Positions 56,085-63,809 of a stretch of 64,000 bases of DNA are shown piece after piece. Position numbers and translations under genes: made by a program. The DNA is taken from NCBI GenBank assembly GCA_016721565.1, contig JADKHW010000055.1, positions 37,567-101,566 of the forward strand. The letters run 5' to 3'. Under the pieces are notes generated by a model. That model had not been told where the DNA came from and searched no databases. It saw only the letters and a program-made list of their open reading frames with translations. This DNA is from a bacterium. GTDB lineage: Bacteria; Electryoneota; RPQS01. Position 1 is the first letter of the stretch. Every line of letters starts with the position of its first letter.

Positions 56085-57355
56085 CGAAAGAAAAAGAAAA
56101 GATAGTAGAGCATACCGCGTTTGAGCAGTTTGAGCTTGACGAGCGGTTGGTGCGTGCGGTTGCGCTGATGGGATACGAGCGCCCGACGCCGATTCAGAGT
56201 CAGGCGATTCCGCTTGCGCTTAAGGGGATTGATGTGATGGGCGCGGCACAAACGGGAACGGGCAAAACTGCGGCGTTTGGTTTGCCGCTTTTGCATCGCG
56301 CGCTGACGGAAAAACATGAGAAGCCCGTGGCCTTGGTGCTTTCGCCGACGCGCGAACTGGCTGTGCAGATTGAAGAGGCGATGAAAAAATTCGCCAAGCA
56401 CACGAAGCTCAAAGTGCTCGCGATTTACGGCGGCGTGGGTTACGGCCCGCAGATTGACGGATTGAAAAAAGGCGCGGACATTATCGTTGCGACGCCCGGG
56501 CGATTGTTGGATCACGTTTCCAAAGGCACACTGCATCTTGATACATTGAAGATGCTTGTGCTCGATGAAGCGGACCGCATGCTCGACATGGGATTTTTGC
56601 CGGACGTACGCAGAATTATTGCGCGCGTGCCGAAAGATCGGCAGACGATGCTGTTTTCAGCGACGTTCCCGGATGAAGTGACGCGACTCTCGAAAGAGAT
56701 TTTGCAGAATCCGCAGCTTGTGCAGATTGGTCACAAGAGCAGCGCCGCGCGCGGCTTGACGCACACGGCCTATCCGGTGCCTGCGCACTTGAAGCCGGAT
56801 TTGCTGTCGGAAATTTTGATTGAGATCAATTCACCTGCCGTGCTGATTTTCACGCGCACGAAGCACCGTGCAGATAGAATTCAGAAAATGCTCACGAAGA
56901 GTGTTTTTCGCGTCACGACGCTGCACAGTGATAGAACGCAGAAGCAGCGCTCTGCGGCACTGGAAGGATTCAAGCAGGGCAAGTATAATATCATGGTGGC
57001 AACGGATATTGCGGCACGCGGAATTGACGTAACGGGCATTACGCACGTGATCAATTACGACTTGCCGGCAACGTCCGAAGACTACGTGCATCGCACGGGC
57101 CGCACGGCACGCGCCGAGCGCTTGGGTGATGCTGTGACTTTGGTGGCACCGGATGAAGAAGTGTTGCTGCGTGAAATTGAACGCCATCTTGGTCAACAGA
57201 TGACACGCTCGGCATTGAACCATTTTGATTACATGGTTCCTGCTCCGGAAAAAACCAGCAGCTTGCAAAAAACAAGCGGAACGGTTGGCCCGCAAAAGAA
57301 GACATTTGCATCGTCTCATCGCAGACCGAAGATACCTCGCAAGACGGGACGATAG
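56081..57355 (+). CDS. DEAD-box RNA helicase (RhlE-like)
   Basis: The protein has about 424 residues with all core motifs: Q motif (YERPTPIQSQAIP), AAQTGTGKTAAF (motif I), SPTRELAVQ, TPGRLLDHV, VLDEADRMLDMGF (DEAD), SATFPD, and HRTGRTARAE (motif VI). A short basic tail (KKTFASSHRRPKIPRKTGR) follows, as in RhlE proteins. GTG 56081 overlaps the previous stop (GTGA); TTG 56066 is possible. It sits between a Mg2+-sensor-like gene and an Nramp-like gene. Its role there may be incidental. Confidence 0.95.
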   Translation: MTKEKEKIVEHTAFEQFELDERLVRAVALMGYERPTPIQSQAIPLALKGIDVMGAAQTGTGKTAAFGLPLLHRALTEKHEKPVALVLSPTRELAVQIEEAMKKFAKHTKLKVLAIYGGVGYGPQIDGLKKGADIIVATPGRLLDHVSKGTLHLDTLKMLVLDEADRMLDMGFLPDVRRIIARVPKDRQTMLFSATFPDEVTRLSKEILQNPQLVQIGHKSSAARGLTHTAYPVPAHLKPDLLSEILIEINSPAVLIFTRTKHRADRIQKMLTKSVFRVTTLHSDRTQKQRSAALEGFKQGKYNIMVATDIAARGIDVTGITHVINYDLPATSEDYVHRTGRTARAERLGDAVTLVAPDEEVLLREIERHLGQQMTRSALNHFDYMVPAPEKTSSLQKTSGTVGPQKKTFASSHRRPKIPRKTGR

Positions 57356-57379
57356 CCAGAGTGAACAATCCCCCTTAGT

Positions 57380-57409
57380 CCCTCCATTTTTGCAGACAAA
57401 AATGGAGGG
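57380..57409 (+). promoter_or_regulatory. Perfect 13-bp hairpin masking the Nramp ribosome site
   Basis: CCCTCCATTTTTG-CAGA-CAAAAATGGAGGG. The 3' arm contains GGAGGG, 11 bases before ATG 57421, and is the only ribosome site visible. If the RNA folds, initiation is blocked, so it may be a translational switch. It may instead be another dispersed palindrome. Confidence 0.6.
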
Positions 57410-57420
57410 AAATAAAAGCC

Positions 57421-58683
57421 ATGACTTCCCTGCTCTCTAAATGGACAAAGCAAGCCTCGCCCGCATGGACGAGGTTTTTGTTGTTCCTGTCCATCATGGG
57501 GCCGGGATTGATTACGGCGAATGTTGATAACGACGCGGGTGGGATTACAACCTACTCGCAAGCGGGTGCGCATTTTGGATTGACGGTGTTGTGGATTTTT
57601 ATTCCGATGACGATCGCGCTCATTATGATTCAGGAAATGTCGAATCGCATGGGCGTGGTGACGGGCAAAGGTCTATCGGATTTAATTCGCGAGCACTTCG
57701 GGGTGAAGTGGACTTTCTACTTGATGATGGCGCTGCTTGCGACGAACTTCGGCAACGTGGTGGCGGAGTTTTCGGGAATTGCGGCGGCGGGAGAATTATT
57801 CGGAATTACGAAATATCTCTCGGTACCGATTGCGGCATTTCTGGTTTGGATCTTGGTATTAAAGGCAAACTACGAGACGATAGAGCGCGTGTTCTTGATC
57901 GCGGTGTTGTTTTATGTTGCCTATATCATTGCGGGTGTGCAGGCGAAACCGGATTGGACTCGAGTCGGTGAAGCTTTGGTGACGCCGGATTTTTCCGGTG
58001 GACGAGCTTATTTGTTGATGATTATCGGTGTGATTGGAACGACGATTGCGCCGTGGATGCAGTTTTATCAGCAAGCGAGTGTGGTTGAAAAAGAGATTCC
58101 GCTAAAGTATTACAAGTATTCTCGGATTGATACGATTGTCGGCGGAATTGGTGTGAGTGTGATTGCGCTGTTTATTGTGGTCGTGTGCGCGCAGACGATT
58201 CATCCGACAGGAATTCATATTGAACAGGCGGCGCAGGCCGCGCAAGCTTTGGCTCCGGTGGCGGGGACATTTGCGGCGGCGCTGTTTGGATTGGGGTTAT
58301 TGAACGCGAGCTTATTTGGCGCTTCGATTTTACCGATGTCCACGAGCTACACGATTTGTGAGGCGATGGGTTGGGAATCGGGAGTAAAGTACAAGTTTGA
58401 TGAAGCCAAGCAGTTCTACATCATCTATACAGCGATGATTGTGCTTGGGGCGGGGTTTGTGCTGATACCGGGATTACCGTTGATTCGCGTGATGTTTCTC
58501 TCGCAGGTGGTCAACGGAGTGCTACTGCCGTTCATTTTGATTCCGATGCTCATCATGGTGAACAAGAAATCACTCATGGATGAGTACGTGAACGGGCCGG
58601 TTTACAATACTATTTGTTGGGTGATGGTGATTGTGCTGAGTGGGTTGTCGCTGGTCTACTTCGGAGGACTGCTGGTCGGATAG
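57421..58683 (+). CDS. Nramp-related transporter with altered metal-binding site
   Basis: The 420-residue protein has eleven or so membrane helices and the SLC11/Nramp frame GPGLITANVDNDAGGITTYS. The TM1 signature DPGN is replaced by DAGG (residues 38-41). In TM6 the usual MPHN becomes APWM (210-213, in IGTTIAPWMQFYQQ), so the Met that selects transition metals is absent. Loss of this Met is known from Nramp-related magnesium transporters. Together with the MgtE-N/CBS gene upstream this points to Mg2+ (inference); Mn2+ or another ion is not excluded. A stop-codon hairpin and a terminator follow. Confidence 0.88.
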   Translation: MTSLLSKWTKQASPAWTRFLLFLSIMGPGLITANVDNDAGGITTYSQAGAHFGLTVLWIFIPMTIALIMIQEMSNRMGVVTGKGLSDLIREHFGVKWTFYLMMALLATNFGNVVAEFSGIAAAGELFGITKYLSVPIAAFLVWILVLKANYETIERVFLIAVLFYVAYIIAGVQAKPDWTRVGEALVTPDFSGGRAYLLMIIGVIGTTIAPWMQFYQQASVVEKEIPLKYYKYSRIDTIVGGIGVSVIALFIVVVCAQTIHPTGIHIEQAAQAAQALAPVAGTFAAALFGLGLLNASLFGASILPMSTSYTICEAMGWESGVKYKFDEAKQFYIIYTAMIVLGAGFVLIPGLPLIRVMFLSQVVNGVLLPFILIPMLIMVNKKSLMDEYVNGPVYNTICWVMVIVLSGLSLVYFGGLLVG

Positions 58684-58710
58684 CCAGCGTGAACGCTGGA
58701 CCCATTGCGC
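58681..58710 (+). repeat. Stop-codon hairpin element, copy 5 (Nramp-like gene)
   Basis: TAG, the palindrome CCAGCGTGAACGCTGG (58684-58699) with no gap, ACCCA and TTGCGC. A degenerate relative (TAG, CCAGAGTGAAC) sits at the stop of the preceding helicase gene (57353-57366). Confidence 0.8.
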
Positions 58711-58766
58711 TGCCGCAAGTGCAATAAATGATCAATCGCCCAAAGTTAAAGAGTATATAAAACAGA

Positions 58767-58797
58767 AGCGCCTGACCAAATTGGTCAGGCGCTTTTT
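58767..58797 (+). terminator. Terminator of the Nramp-like gene
   Basis: AGCGCCTGACCAA/TTGGTCAGGCGCT hairpin with five Ts. Convergent with the acyl-CoA dehydrogenase gene and possibly active for both. Confidence 0.88.
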
Positions 58798-58823
58798 GCT
58801 TGTCATGTGAGTGAAGGAGATGG

Positions 58824-59972
58824 TCAACCCTTGACAAGCGAATGCCCGATAACCGAGCGCTGAATCTGATTGGTGCCTTCGTAAATTTGCGTGATCTTGG
58901 CATCGCGCATGTATTTTTCAATGGGATAGTCGCGCATGAAGCCGTAACCGCCGAAGATTTGTACCGCGTCGGTGGTGACTTTCATTGCTGTGTCCGATGC
59001 GTAGAGCTTGCTCATCGCGCTATAGCGACCGATGTCTTTGTTGCCTTTGTCGATGTGGCGCGCGGTGGCGTAAAGCAGTGCGCGTGCCGATTCAATGGAC
59101 GTGGCCATATCGGCGAGCATGAATTGGATTGCTTGCAAATTCAAAATCGGATGTCCGAATTGAATGCGATTTTTGGCATAGTCCACGGCGAGTTCAAACG
59201 CGCCTTGCGCGATGCCTAATGCTTGCGCGGCGACGCCGGGACGTGATTTGTCCAATGTTTTCATTGCGACGATAAAGCCTTCGCCTTCGCGACCGATACG
59301 ATTAATTGCGGGCACGCGGCAATCTTCAAAGACGATTTCATTGGTTGCCGACGCGCGAATGCCCATCTTGTCTTCGTGCTTGCCGACTTTGAAACCCGGG
59401 TAGTCGTCTTGCACGATAAATGCAGATGTGCCGCGAGAACCCTTTGTCGGATCTGTTACAGCAATAATTGTGTAGGCATGCGCCACGCCGCCGTTGGTGA
59501 TGAAGATTTTCGAACCGTTCAAAATATAATCATCACCGTCACGCACCGCGCGCGTTCTCATTGAACCTGCATCCGAGCCTGCATTGGGTTCAGTCAAACC
59601 AAATGCCGCGAGATATTTTCCTTCGGCAAGATCGGGCAAGTAACGCTTCTGCTGCTCTTCGTTGGCGCTCAGCAATATCGGGAACGTGCCAAGCGCGGAT
59701 GCCGCAAGTGCGAGGGTGATACCACCGCAAGCTTTGGAGAGTTCTTCGGTGACAATTGCGAGTTCAAACACGCCCATGCCGAGGCCGCCGAACTCTTCAG
59801 GAATGACGATACCGAACAGGCCTGCTTCAGCGAACACCTTGACGATGTCCCACGGGAATGTTCCGTCGCGGTCGTATTGCGCGGCAACGGGGCGGATTTT
59901 TTCTTCGGCGATTTTGCGGGCAAGATCGCGCAGGGCGAGCTGGTCTTCAGTCAGGAAATAGTCGAGTTCCAT
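58824..59972 (-). CDS. Acyl-CoA dehydrogenase (short-chain type)
   Basis: The 382-residue FAD enzyme oxidises acyl-CoA to trans-2-enoyl-CoA. Motifs are FGLTEPNAGSDAG (FAD and substrate loop), ITNGG, RIQFGHPILNLQAIQF and QIFGGYGFMRDYP. IYEGTNQIQRSVIG carries the catalytic Glu in the position of butyryl-CoA and short-chain dehydrogenases. No electron-transfer-flavoprotein genes are adjacent. Confidence 0.95.
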   Translation of the reverse strand: MELDYFLTEDQLALRDLARKIAEEKIRPVAAQYDRDGTFPWDIVKVFAEAGLFGIVIPEEFGGLGMGVFELAIVTEELSKACGGITLALAASALGTFPILLSANEEQQKRYLPDLAEGKYLAAFGLTEPNAGSDAGSMRTRAVRDGDDYILNGSKIFITNGGVAHAYTIIAVTDPTKGSRGTSAFIVQDDYPGFKVGKHEDKMGIRASATNEIVFEDCRVPAINRIGREGEGFIVAMKTLDKSRPGVAAQALGIAQGAFELAVDYAKNRIQFGHPILNLQAIQFMLADMATSIESARALLYATARHIDKGNKDIGRYSAMSKLYASDTAMKVTTDAVQIFGGYGFMRDYPIEKYMRDAKITQIYEGTNQIQRSVIGHSLVKG

Positions 59973-60133
59973 GGCGTGGCTATGCTCTTAATTGTTTACG
60001 ATAGTTTGCAAAGACAATGTATTGAATCTACGCAACAGATAATAGTGAAAAATTACACAAATAAAACCGGACAGGTTCAGTCGGAATTACGGGGAAAACT
60101 GAAGTTGGGGGAAATTGGGGAGAGGTGAAGAGG

Positions 60134-60167
60134 AAAAAAGCCCGGGGAACTTGCCCTCCGGGCTCTT
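60134..60167 (-). terminator. Terminator of the isocitrate-lyase-family gene
   Basis: AGCCCGGAGGGCAAGTTCCC-type hairpin (AGCCCGG...CCGGGCT) with six Ts on the reverse strand, about 20 bases past the stop. Confidence 0.82.
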
Positions 60168-60187
60168 TCAATTCGTAGAGTGGCAGA

Positions 60188-61057
60188 CTACTCGACCGAC
60201 TTTGTGGCCATTTGGTAGGCTTTTGCTGTTTCGGTCATGGGGGACATTGTGTTTAAGAGAGTGGTATATGTTCCCTGGCCGGAAAGTTCTTCAGCGACTT
60301 TCTTGATTAAGGCCAAAGTCGATTTCATCAAACCGGAGCCCACGCTCAATCGCGCGACGCCTAAGTCCTGCAATTCGCTGACTGTTGGGGGAGTTTCCTC
60401 ACTCATGCGCGGATTCGTGAGAATATTGATGGGCGCGTCGATTTCTTTGACTAAAGTTGCAATCATCTCTTTGTCCCACAAGGGCTGCACAAAGATACAA
60501 TCGGCTCCTGCCTCTTTGTATTTGTTGCCGCGGCGAATAGACTCGGTTAAATTTTCTTGAGTCGAACCTTTTGACGTGTAAAACGCATCTGTTCTTGCGT
60601 TGATCACCAAGTGAAAGCCTAACGAATCTGACAGCGCGCGAATGGCCGAAAGTCGTTCGCAAAAATCGTTCTCATCCATTAGCTTGGGACTCATATCAGT
60701 ACTGTCCTCGATATTTATGCCAACGATTCCCGTGGCAATGATCTGTCTGAGAGACTCGACCACTTCGTTCAAATCGCGTCCGTATCCGGCTTCGATGTCG
60801 ACGGTGACCGGAACTTTTACGTTGTCGACGATTCGTTTGATGCTCTCGAGCATCTCGGAGAGCTTAATCACCTGACAATCGGGATAGCCCAAAGCCGCAG
60901 CGATGCCCATGCTGGTCGTCGCGACGGCTTTGTAGCCGCAGGCCTCGATGATTTTGGAGCTTGCGATGTCCCACGAATTGAGCAGAACCAGAGTTTCACG
61001 GTCATGGTGAAATTTCAGAAACCGTTCCGCATTTGCTTTTTGAATTGCCGAAACCAT
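60188..61057 (-). CDS. Isocitrate lyase/PEP mutase superfamily protein
   Basis: The 289-residue TIM-barrel enzyme has LLNSWDIASSKIIEACGYKA, VPVTVDIEAGYGRD, GINIEDSTD and INARTDAF, the metal and substrate residues of the 2-methylisocitrate lyase and carboxyphosphonoenolpyruvate mutase family. The lyase motif KKCGH is not seen, so C-C lyase activity is doubtful. A C-P or hydrolase role is also possible. ATG 61057 has AAGGA upstream. Confidence 0.88.
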   Translation of the reverse strand: MVSAIQKANAERFLKFHHDRETLVLLNSWDIASSKIIEACGYKAVATTSMGIAAALGYPDCQVIKLSEMLESIKRIVDNVKVPVTVDIEAGYGRDLNEVVESLRQIIATGIVGINIEDSTDMSPKLMDENDFCERLSAIRALSDSLGFHLVINARTDAFYTSKGSTQENLTESIRRGNKYKEAGADCIFVQPLWDKEMIATLVKEIDAPINILTNPRMSEETPPTVSELQDLGVARLSVGSGLMKSTLALIKKVAEELSGQGTYTTLLNTMSPMTETAKAYQMATKSVE

Positions 61058-61102
61058 GATTGGAATCCTTCCCCTGTTCAACACAAAGACAATTTTTTGA
61101 CA

Positions 61103-61127
61103 AAGCCCGAGGCAACACCTCGGGCTT
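61103..61127 (-). terminator. Terminator of the Rossmann-protein gene
   Basis: AAGCCCGAGG-TGTTG-CCTCGGGCTT hairpin followed by TGTCAAAAAATT on the reverse strand. The T-run is broken. Confidence 0.65.
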
Positions 61128-61155
61128 CATTTGCTATTAGTTCCGGACTTCTAAT

Positions 61156-62307
61156 TCAGTTGCCCATCTCTATCCACTTTTTCCAGTAGAACTCGCTGTC
61201 GGGTTCGTCGCATAGGCGTTGAACGACTTGCCAATACCACTCTTCGAGCGGAATTTCGTGTTCGTCCAAACGCGGGAAGGGATTGTAGGTTCCGCCACTC
61301 AGCGCGCGGCCAATATGATCGAGTGTGCCGAGTGCAAGTTCGGGAACATCGCGCAAACGAATGCCGGACATCTTCATCATCTTCTCGACGATATATGCTT
61401 GCGGAATCGCGCCGGGAATAAAACCAAGCGCGCGTGTGCGCATCACAGGCAGGAAGAGATCAAGCACAATGCGACCGTGACCGTAGGACTTAATCGTCTC
61501 GGCTTGCAGGAATTCTTTAGGCAGATAGAGACTCGTCGAATACGGACCCTGACGACCGTAGAACACGCTCTCGGGATCACGGCTGATAACATCCAAACTT
61601 CCGCGCCAATCGATAAATCCGGTGACACGCACTTTGATGCCCGCTTCAGCAAGCTTTTGCGGAAATTCGACGGCCATGCGGCCCATGATGTGGCGCGTGT
61701 TTTCAATCTGCTGATCGGTCAAATAGCCGAGTTTGTATTGGAACAAACCTTCTTCGTCCACATCCTTGACATAGATCGGCGGCATCTCCGGCATCATTCC
61801 GGCCATTGCAGCAGCGACACAGTTGATATAGATAACTTCTTTCGCGCCGGCTTCTTTCAACGATTGCAACACCCAATCAAATGCGGGGCCGTCGAGCGCC
61901 ATGCCGTCATTCGTCATGTGATAGCGCGAACCAAGTCCCATGTTTTGCGCGCGCGTGACCATCTGCTTGCCCATTTCAAACCCGACACTGCGCGACAGAT
62001 CGCGCGCGAGCACGGTGACGCTGCCATCCACGGCAGTGAAGCGGCGCACAGCGCTCTCAATGGCTCCGCCGAGTCCGGGGCCGGTTGCGCCTGCGAGCAC
62101 GAAATGCCGTCCGCGAATCCAATCGAGACCGTATTGACCGTAGGGGATCAGTTCGTTGTGGCGAGTCCAAATGCGGTCAAGCAGTTCGGTTGCTTCTTCA
62201 GGGAAGCCCGCGATTTGCTCGGCAGTGGGACGCGGAACGACGGCCTGATACTCTTTGACTCTGAGGCCGGGATGTGGTTTTGCGAATGGGGATGGGGAAT
62301 CAATCAT
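61156..62307 (-). CDS. NAD(P)-binding Rossmann protein, reductase-like
   Basis: The 383-residue protein has a dinucleotide loop in HFVLAGATGPGLGGAIESAV and the stretches VIYINCVAAAMAGMMPEMPP and VTGFIDWRGSLDVISRDPES. The order recalls large SDR-type enzymes such as FabV or trans-2-enoyl-CoA reductase, but I cannot see the Tyr-x8-Lys active site with certainty. With an acyl-CoA dehydrogenase nearby, a role in fatty-acyl metabolism is possible (inference). ATG 62307 is chosen; ATG 62355 lies in a hairpin next to the upstream stop. Confidence 0.6.
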   Translation of the reverse strand: MIDSPSPFAKPHPGLRVKEYQAVVPRPTAEQIAGFPEEATELLDRIWTRHNELIPYGQYGLDWIRGRHFVLAGATGPGLGGAIESAVRRFTAVDGSVTVLARDLSRSVGFEMGKQMVTRAQNMGLGSRYHMTNDGMALDGPAFDWVLQSLKEAGAKEVIYINCVAAAMAGMMPEMPPIYVKDVDEEGLFQYKLGYLTDQQIENTRHIMGRMAVEFPQKLAEAGIKVRVTGFIDWRGSLDVISRDPESVFYGRQGPYSTSLYLPKEFLQAETIKSYGHGRIVLDLFLPVMRTRALGFIPGAIPQAYIVEKMMKMSGIRLRDVPELALGTLDHIGRALSGGTYNPFPRLDEHEIPLEEWYWQVVQRLCDEPDSEFYWKKWIEMGN

Positions 62308-62364
62308 TTCGTGTATGTTAAAATTACCAATACTATAACAAAACAAAACCCGCATAACATGCGG

Positions 62365-62865
62365 TTAGCGTTCGGTGTGCTCGTAGAGCATGTTGAACGA
62401 TTTGGAAATGCGCTTATCGAGGTTCATCAGCTCATATTCTAACTCGGGATGCTGCTTCAAAAGTTCCGCCAAGCCGACCTGCATTCCCATCAGCAGGAGC
62501 GTGTCCTGCAATGAAATCGCGCGACCGATTTGCAAATCAAGCAGGGCCATCTGTTGATCCATCACGATGGTGCCGATGACGCGCCCGACCTTTTCTTCAA
62601 ACTCGGGGTTCTCAAAGTTCTTCTCGAGCGCGATAATCTGCTCGCGAATTTTGTCTTCGGCGACTTTGTTGATCGAATCCACTTTCATCTGGTAAACCAT
62701 CGCACTGGGATCGATGACCATGCGCGCGCCGGTCGAATCGGTGGGCGGGAAGTAGTTCGGGTTTTCCGGCTGCATCAAAGTGGAATCGCGCTCGACGACG
62801 ACACGCGGGCGCGCTTCGAGAATCGAAAACAGCATCAGCAAAACTAACAGCAAGCGAGCAATCAT
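62365..62865 (-). CDS. Small exported protein of unknown function
   Basis: The 166-residue protein opens with signal peptide IARLLLVLLMLFSILEA and then RPRVVVERDSTLMQPENPNY. The rest is helical and charged (VDSINKVAEDKIREQIIALE, then GRAISLQDTLLLMGMQVG). Its ATG overlaps the stop of the EamA gene by four bases, so the two are cotranscribed. No family recognised. Confidence 0.75.
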   Translation of the reverse strand: MIARLLLVLLMLFSILEARPRVVVERDSTLMQPENPNYFPPTDSTGARMVIDPSAMVYQMKVDSINKVAEDKIREQIIALEKNFENPEFEEKVGRVIGTIVMDQQMALLDLQIGRAISLQDTLLLMGMQVGLAELLKQHPELEYELMNLDKRISKSFNMLYEHTER

Positions 62866-63776
62866 GTGCGGGTGACTTCGGGTTCTTGAATGGTGGACGC
62901 GACGATCATCGCGACAATGATAAGTGCTGCGCCGAACAGCGTGACGGTCGGTGGAATCTGATCTTGCAAACTCCACGCGGCGATGGCGGCGGTGACGGGT
63001 TCCATCGAATAGACAATCGCCGCGCCGGTGACGGGAACGCGCGGTTGAAATTTCATCATCGCCCAAATTGCAATGACGGATGCGAAAATCGCGGTGAACA
63101 GCAGCGCGATGGAAAGTTCGCGCGTCAAATTAAAGTGCAACTGATCAACGGGCAGAAGCGCTCCGGCGATGAGTCCGGTTCCCATGAGTTGCAGCCACGA
63201 GAGCGGCAACTCGCTCGACTCGTTGGACCAACGGTTGATCAGCAGAATGTGCAACGCATAACAGAGCGCGCACACGAGAATCAATTTATCACCGCGATTG
63301 AGCGCAAGTTGTTTGATCACCGAAGTGCCATCGACAAGCGTTTCCGGCAGCGCCAATACCACTATCCCGATGAACGCGATCAATGCCGCGAGCCACATGC
63401 GTTTGCGGATCTTCGCGCGAAAGAGCATCCACGCGAGCAGCGGCGTGAGCGGAACATAGAGCGCCGTGATAAATCCCGCGCGCGCGGAGGTCGTGTATTT
63501 CAGGCCGATGGTCTGAAAGATGTAACCGCCGCACAAAAAGAAACCGAGAATGAGTCCGCGCTTGATTAATTTCGGATCGAGACTCAGTGATTTCTTGCCG
63601 AAAATCAGCGGAAAGAGCAACCCCGCGATGGCAAACCGGAGGGCGACAAACAAAATCGGTGAACAATCGTCCAACGACCACTGCACGATGGGGAACGTAA
63701 AGCCCCAAAAAAACGTCACCCCGAGCAGGGCCAGATAGGCGGTCAGCACGGGGTGAAGATACGGACTTTTGCACAA
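62862..63776 (-). CDS. EamA/DMT-superfamily transporter
   Basis: The 304-residue protein has ten membrane segments, with FFWGFTFPIVQWSLDDCSPI near the start and SMEPVTAAIAAWSLQDQIPP near the end, the typical EamA glutamate/proline helix. The substrate is unknown. The start is uncertain: TTG 63776 gives MCKSPYLHPV, while GTG 63749 gives VLTAYLALLG; no strong ribosome site is seen for either. Confidence 0.88.
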   Translation of the reverse strand: MCKSPYLHPVLTAYLALLGVTFFWGFTFPIVQWSLDDCSPILFVALRFAIAGLLFPLIFGKKSLSLDPKLIKRGLILGFFLCGGYIFQTIGLKYTTSARAGFITALYVPLTPLLAWMLFRAKIRKRMWLAALIAFIGIVVLALPETLVDGTSVIKQLALNRGDKLILVCALCYALHILLINRWSNESSELPLSWLQLMGTGLIAGALLPVDQLHFNLTRELSIALLFTAIFASVIAIWAMMKFQPRVPVTGAAIVYSMEPVTAAIAAWSLQDQIPPTVTLFGAALIIVAMIVASTIQEPEVTRT

Positions 63777-63779
63777 ATA

Positions 63780-63800
63780 GGCAACCGCTTGGAGGTTGCC
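63780..63800. repeat. Hairpin between a stop codon and the EamA start
   Basis: GGCAACC-GCTTGGA-GGTTGCC. It lies nine bases after the stop of the sorting-domain gene and could be a weak terminator or a small dispersed palindrome. Confidence 0.5.
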
Positions 63801-63809
63801 TCGACTCAG

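Noticed and set aside
61219..62442. Long forward-strand open frame (407 residues)
   Set aside because: It lies antisense to the Rossmann protein gene, has no signal or domain, and reflects codon bias of the real gene.
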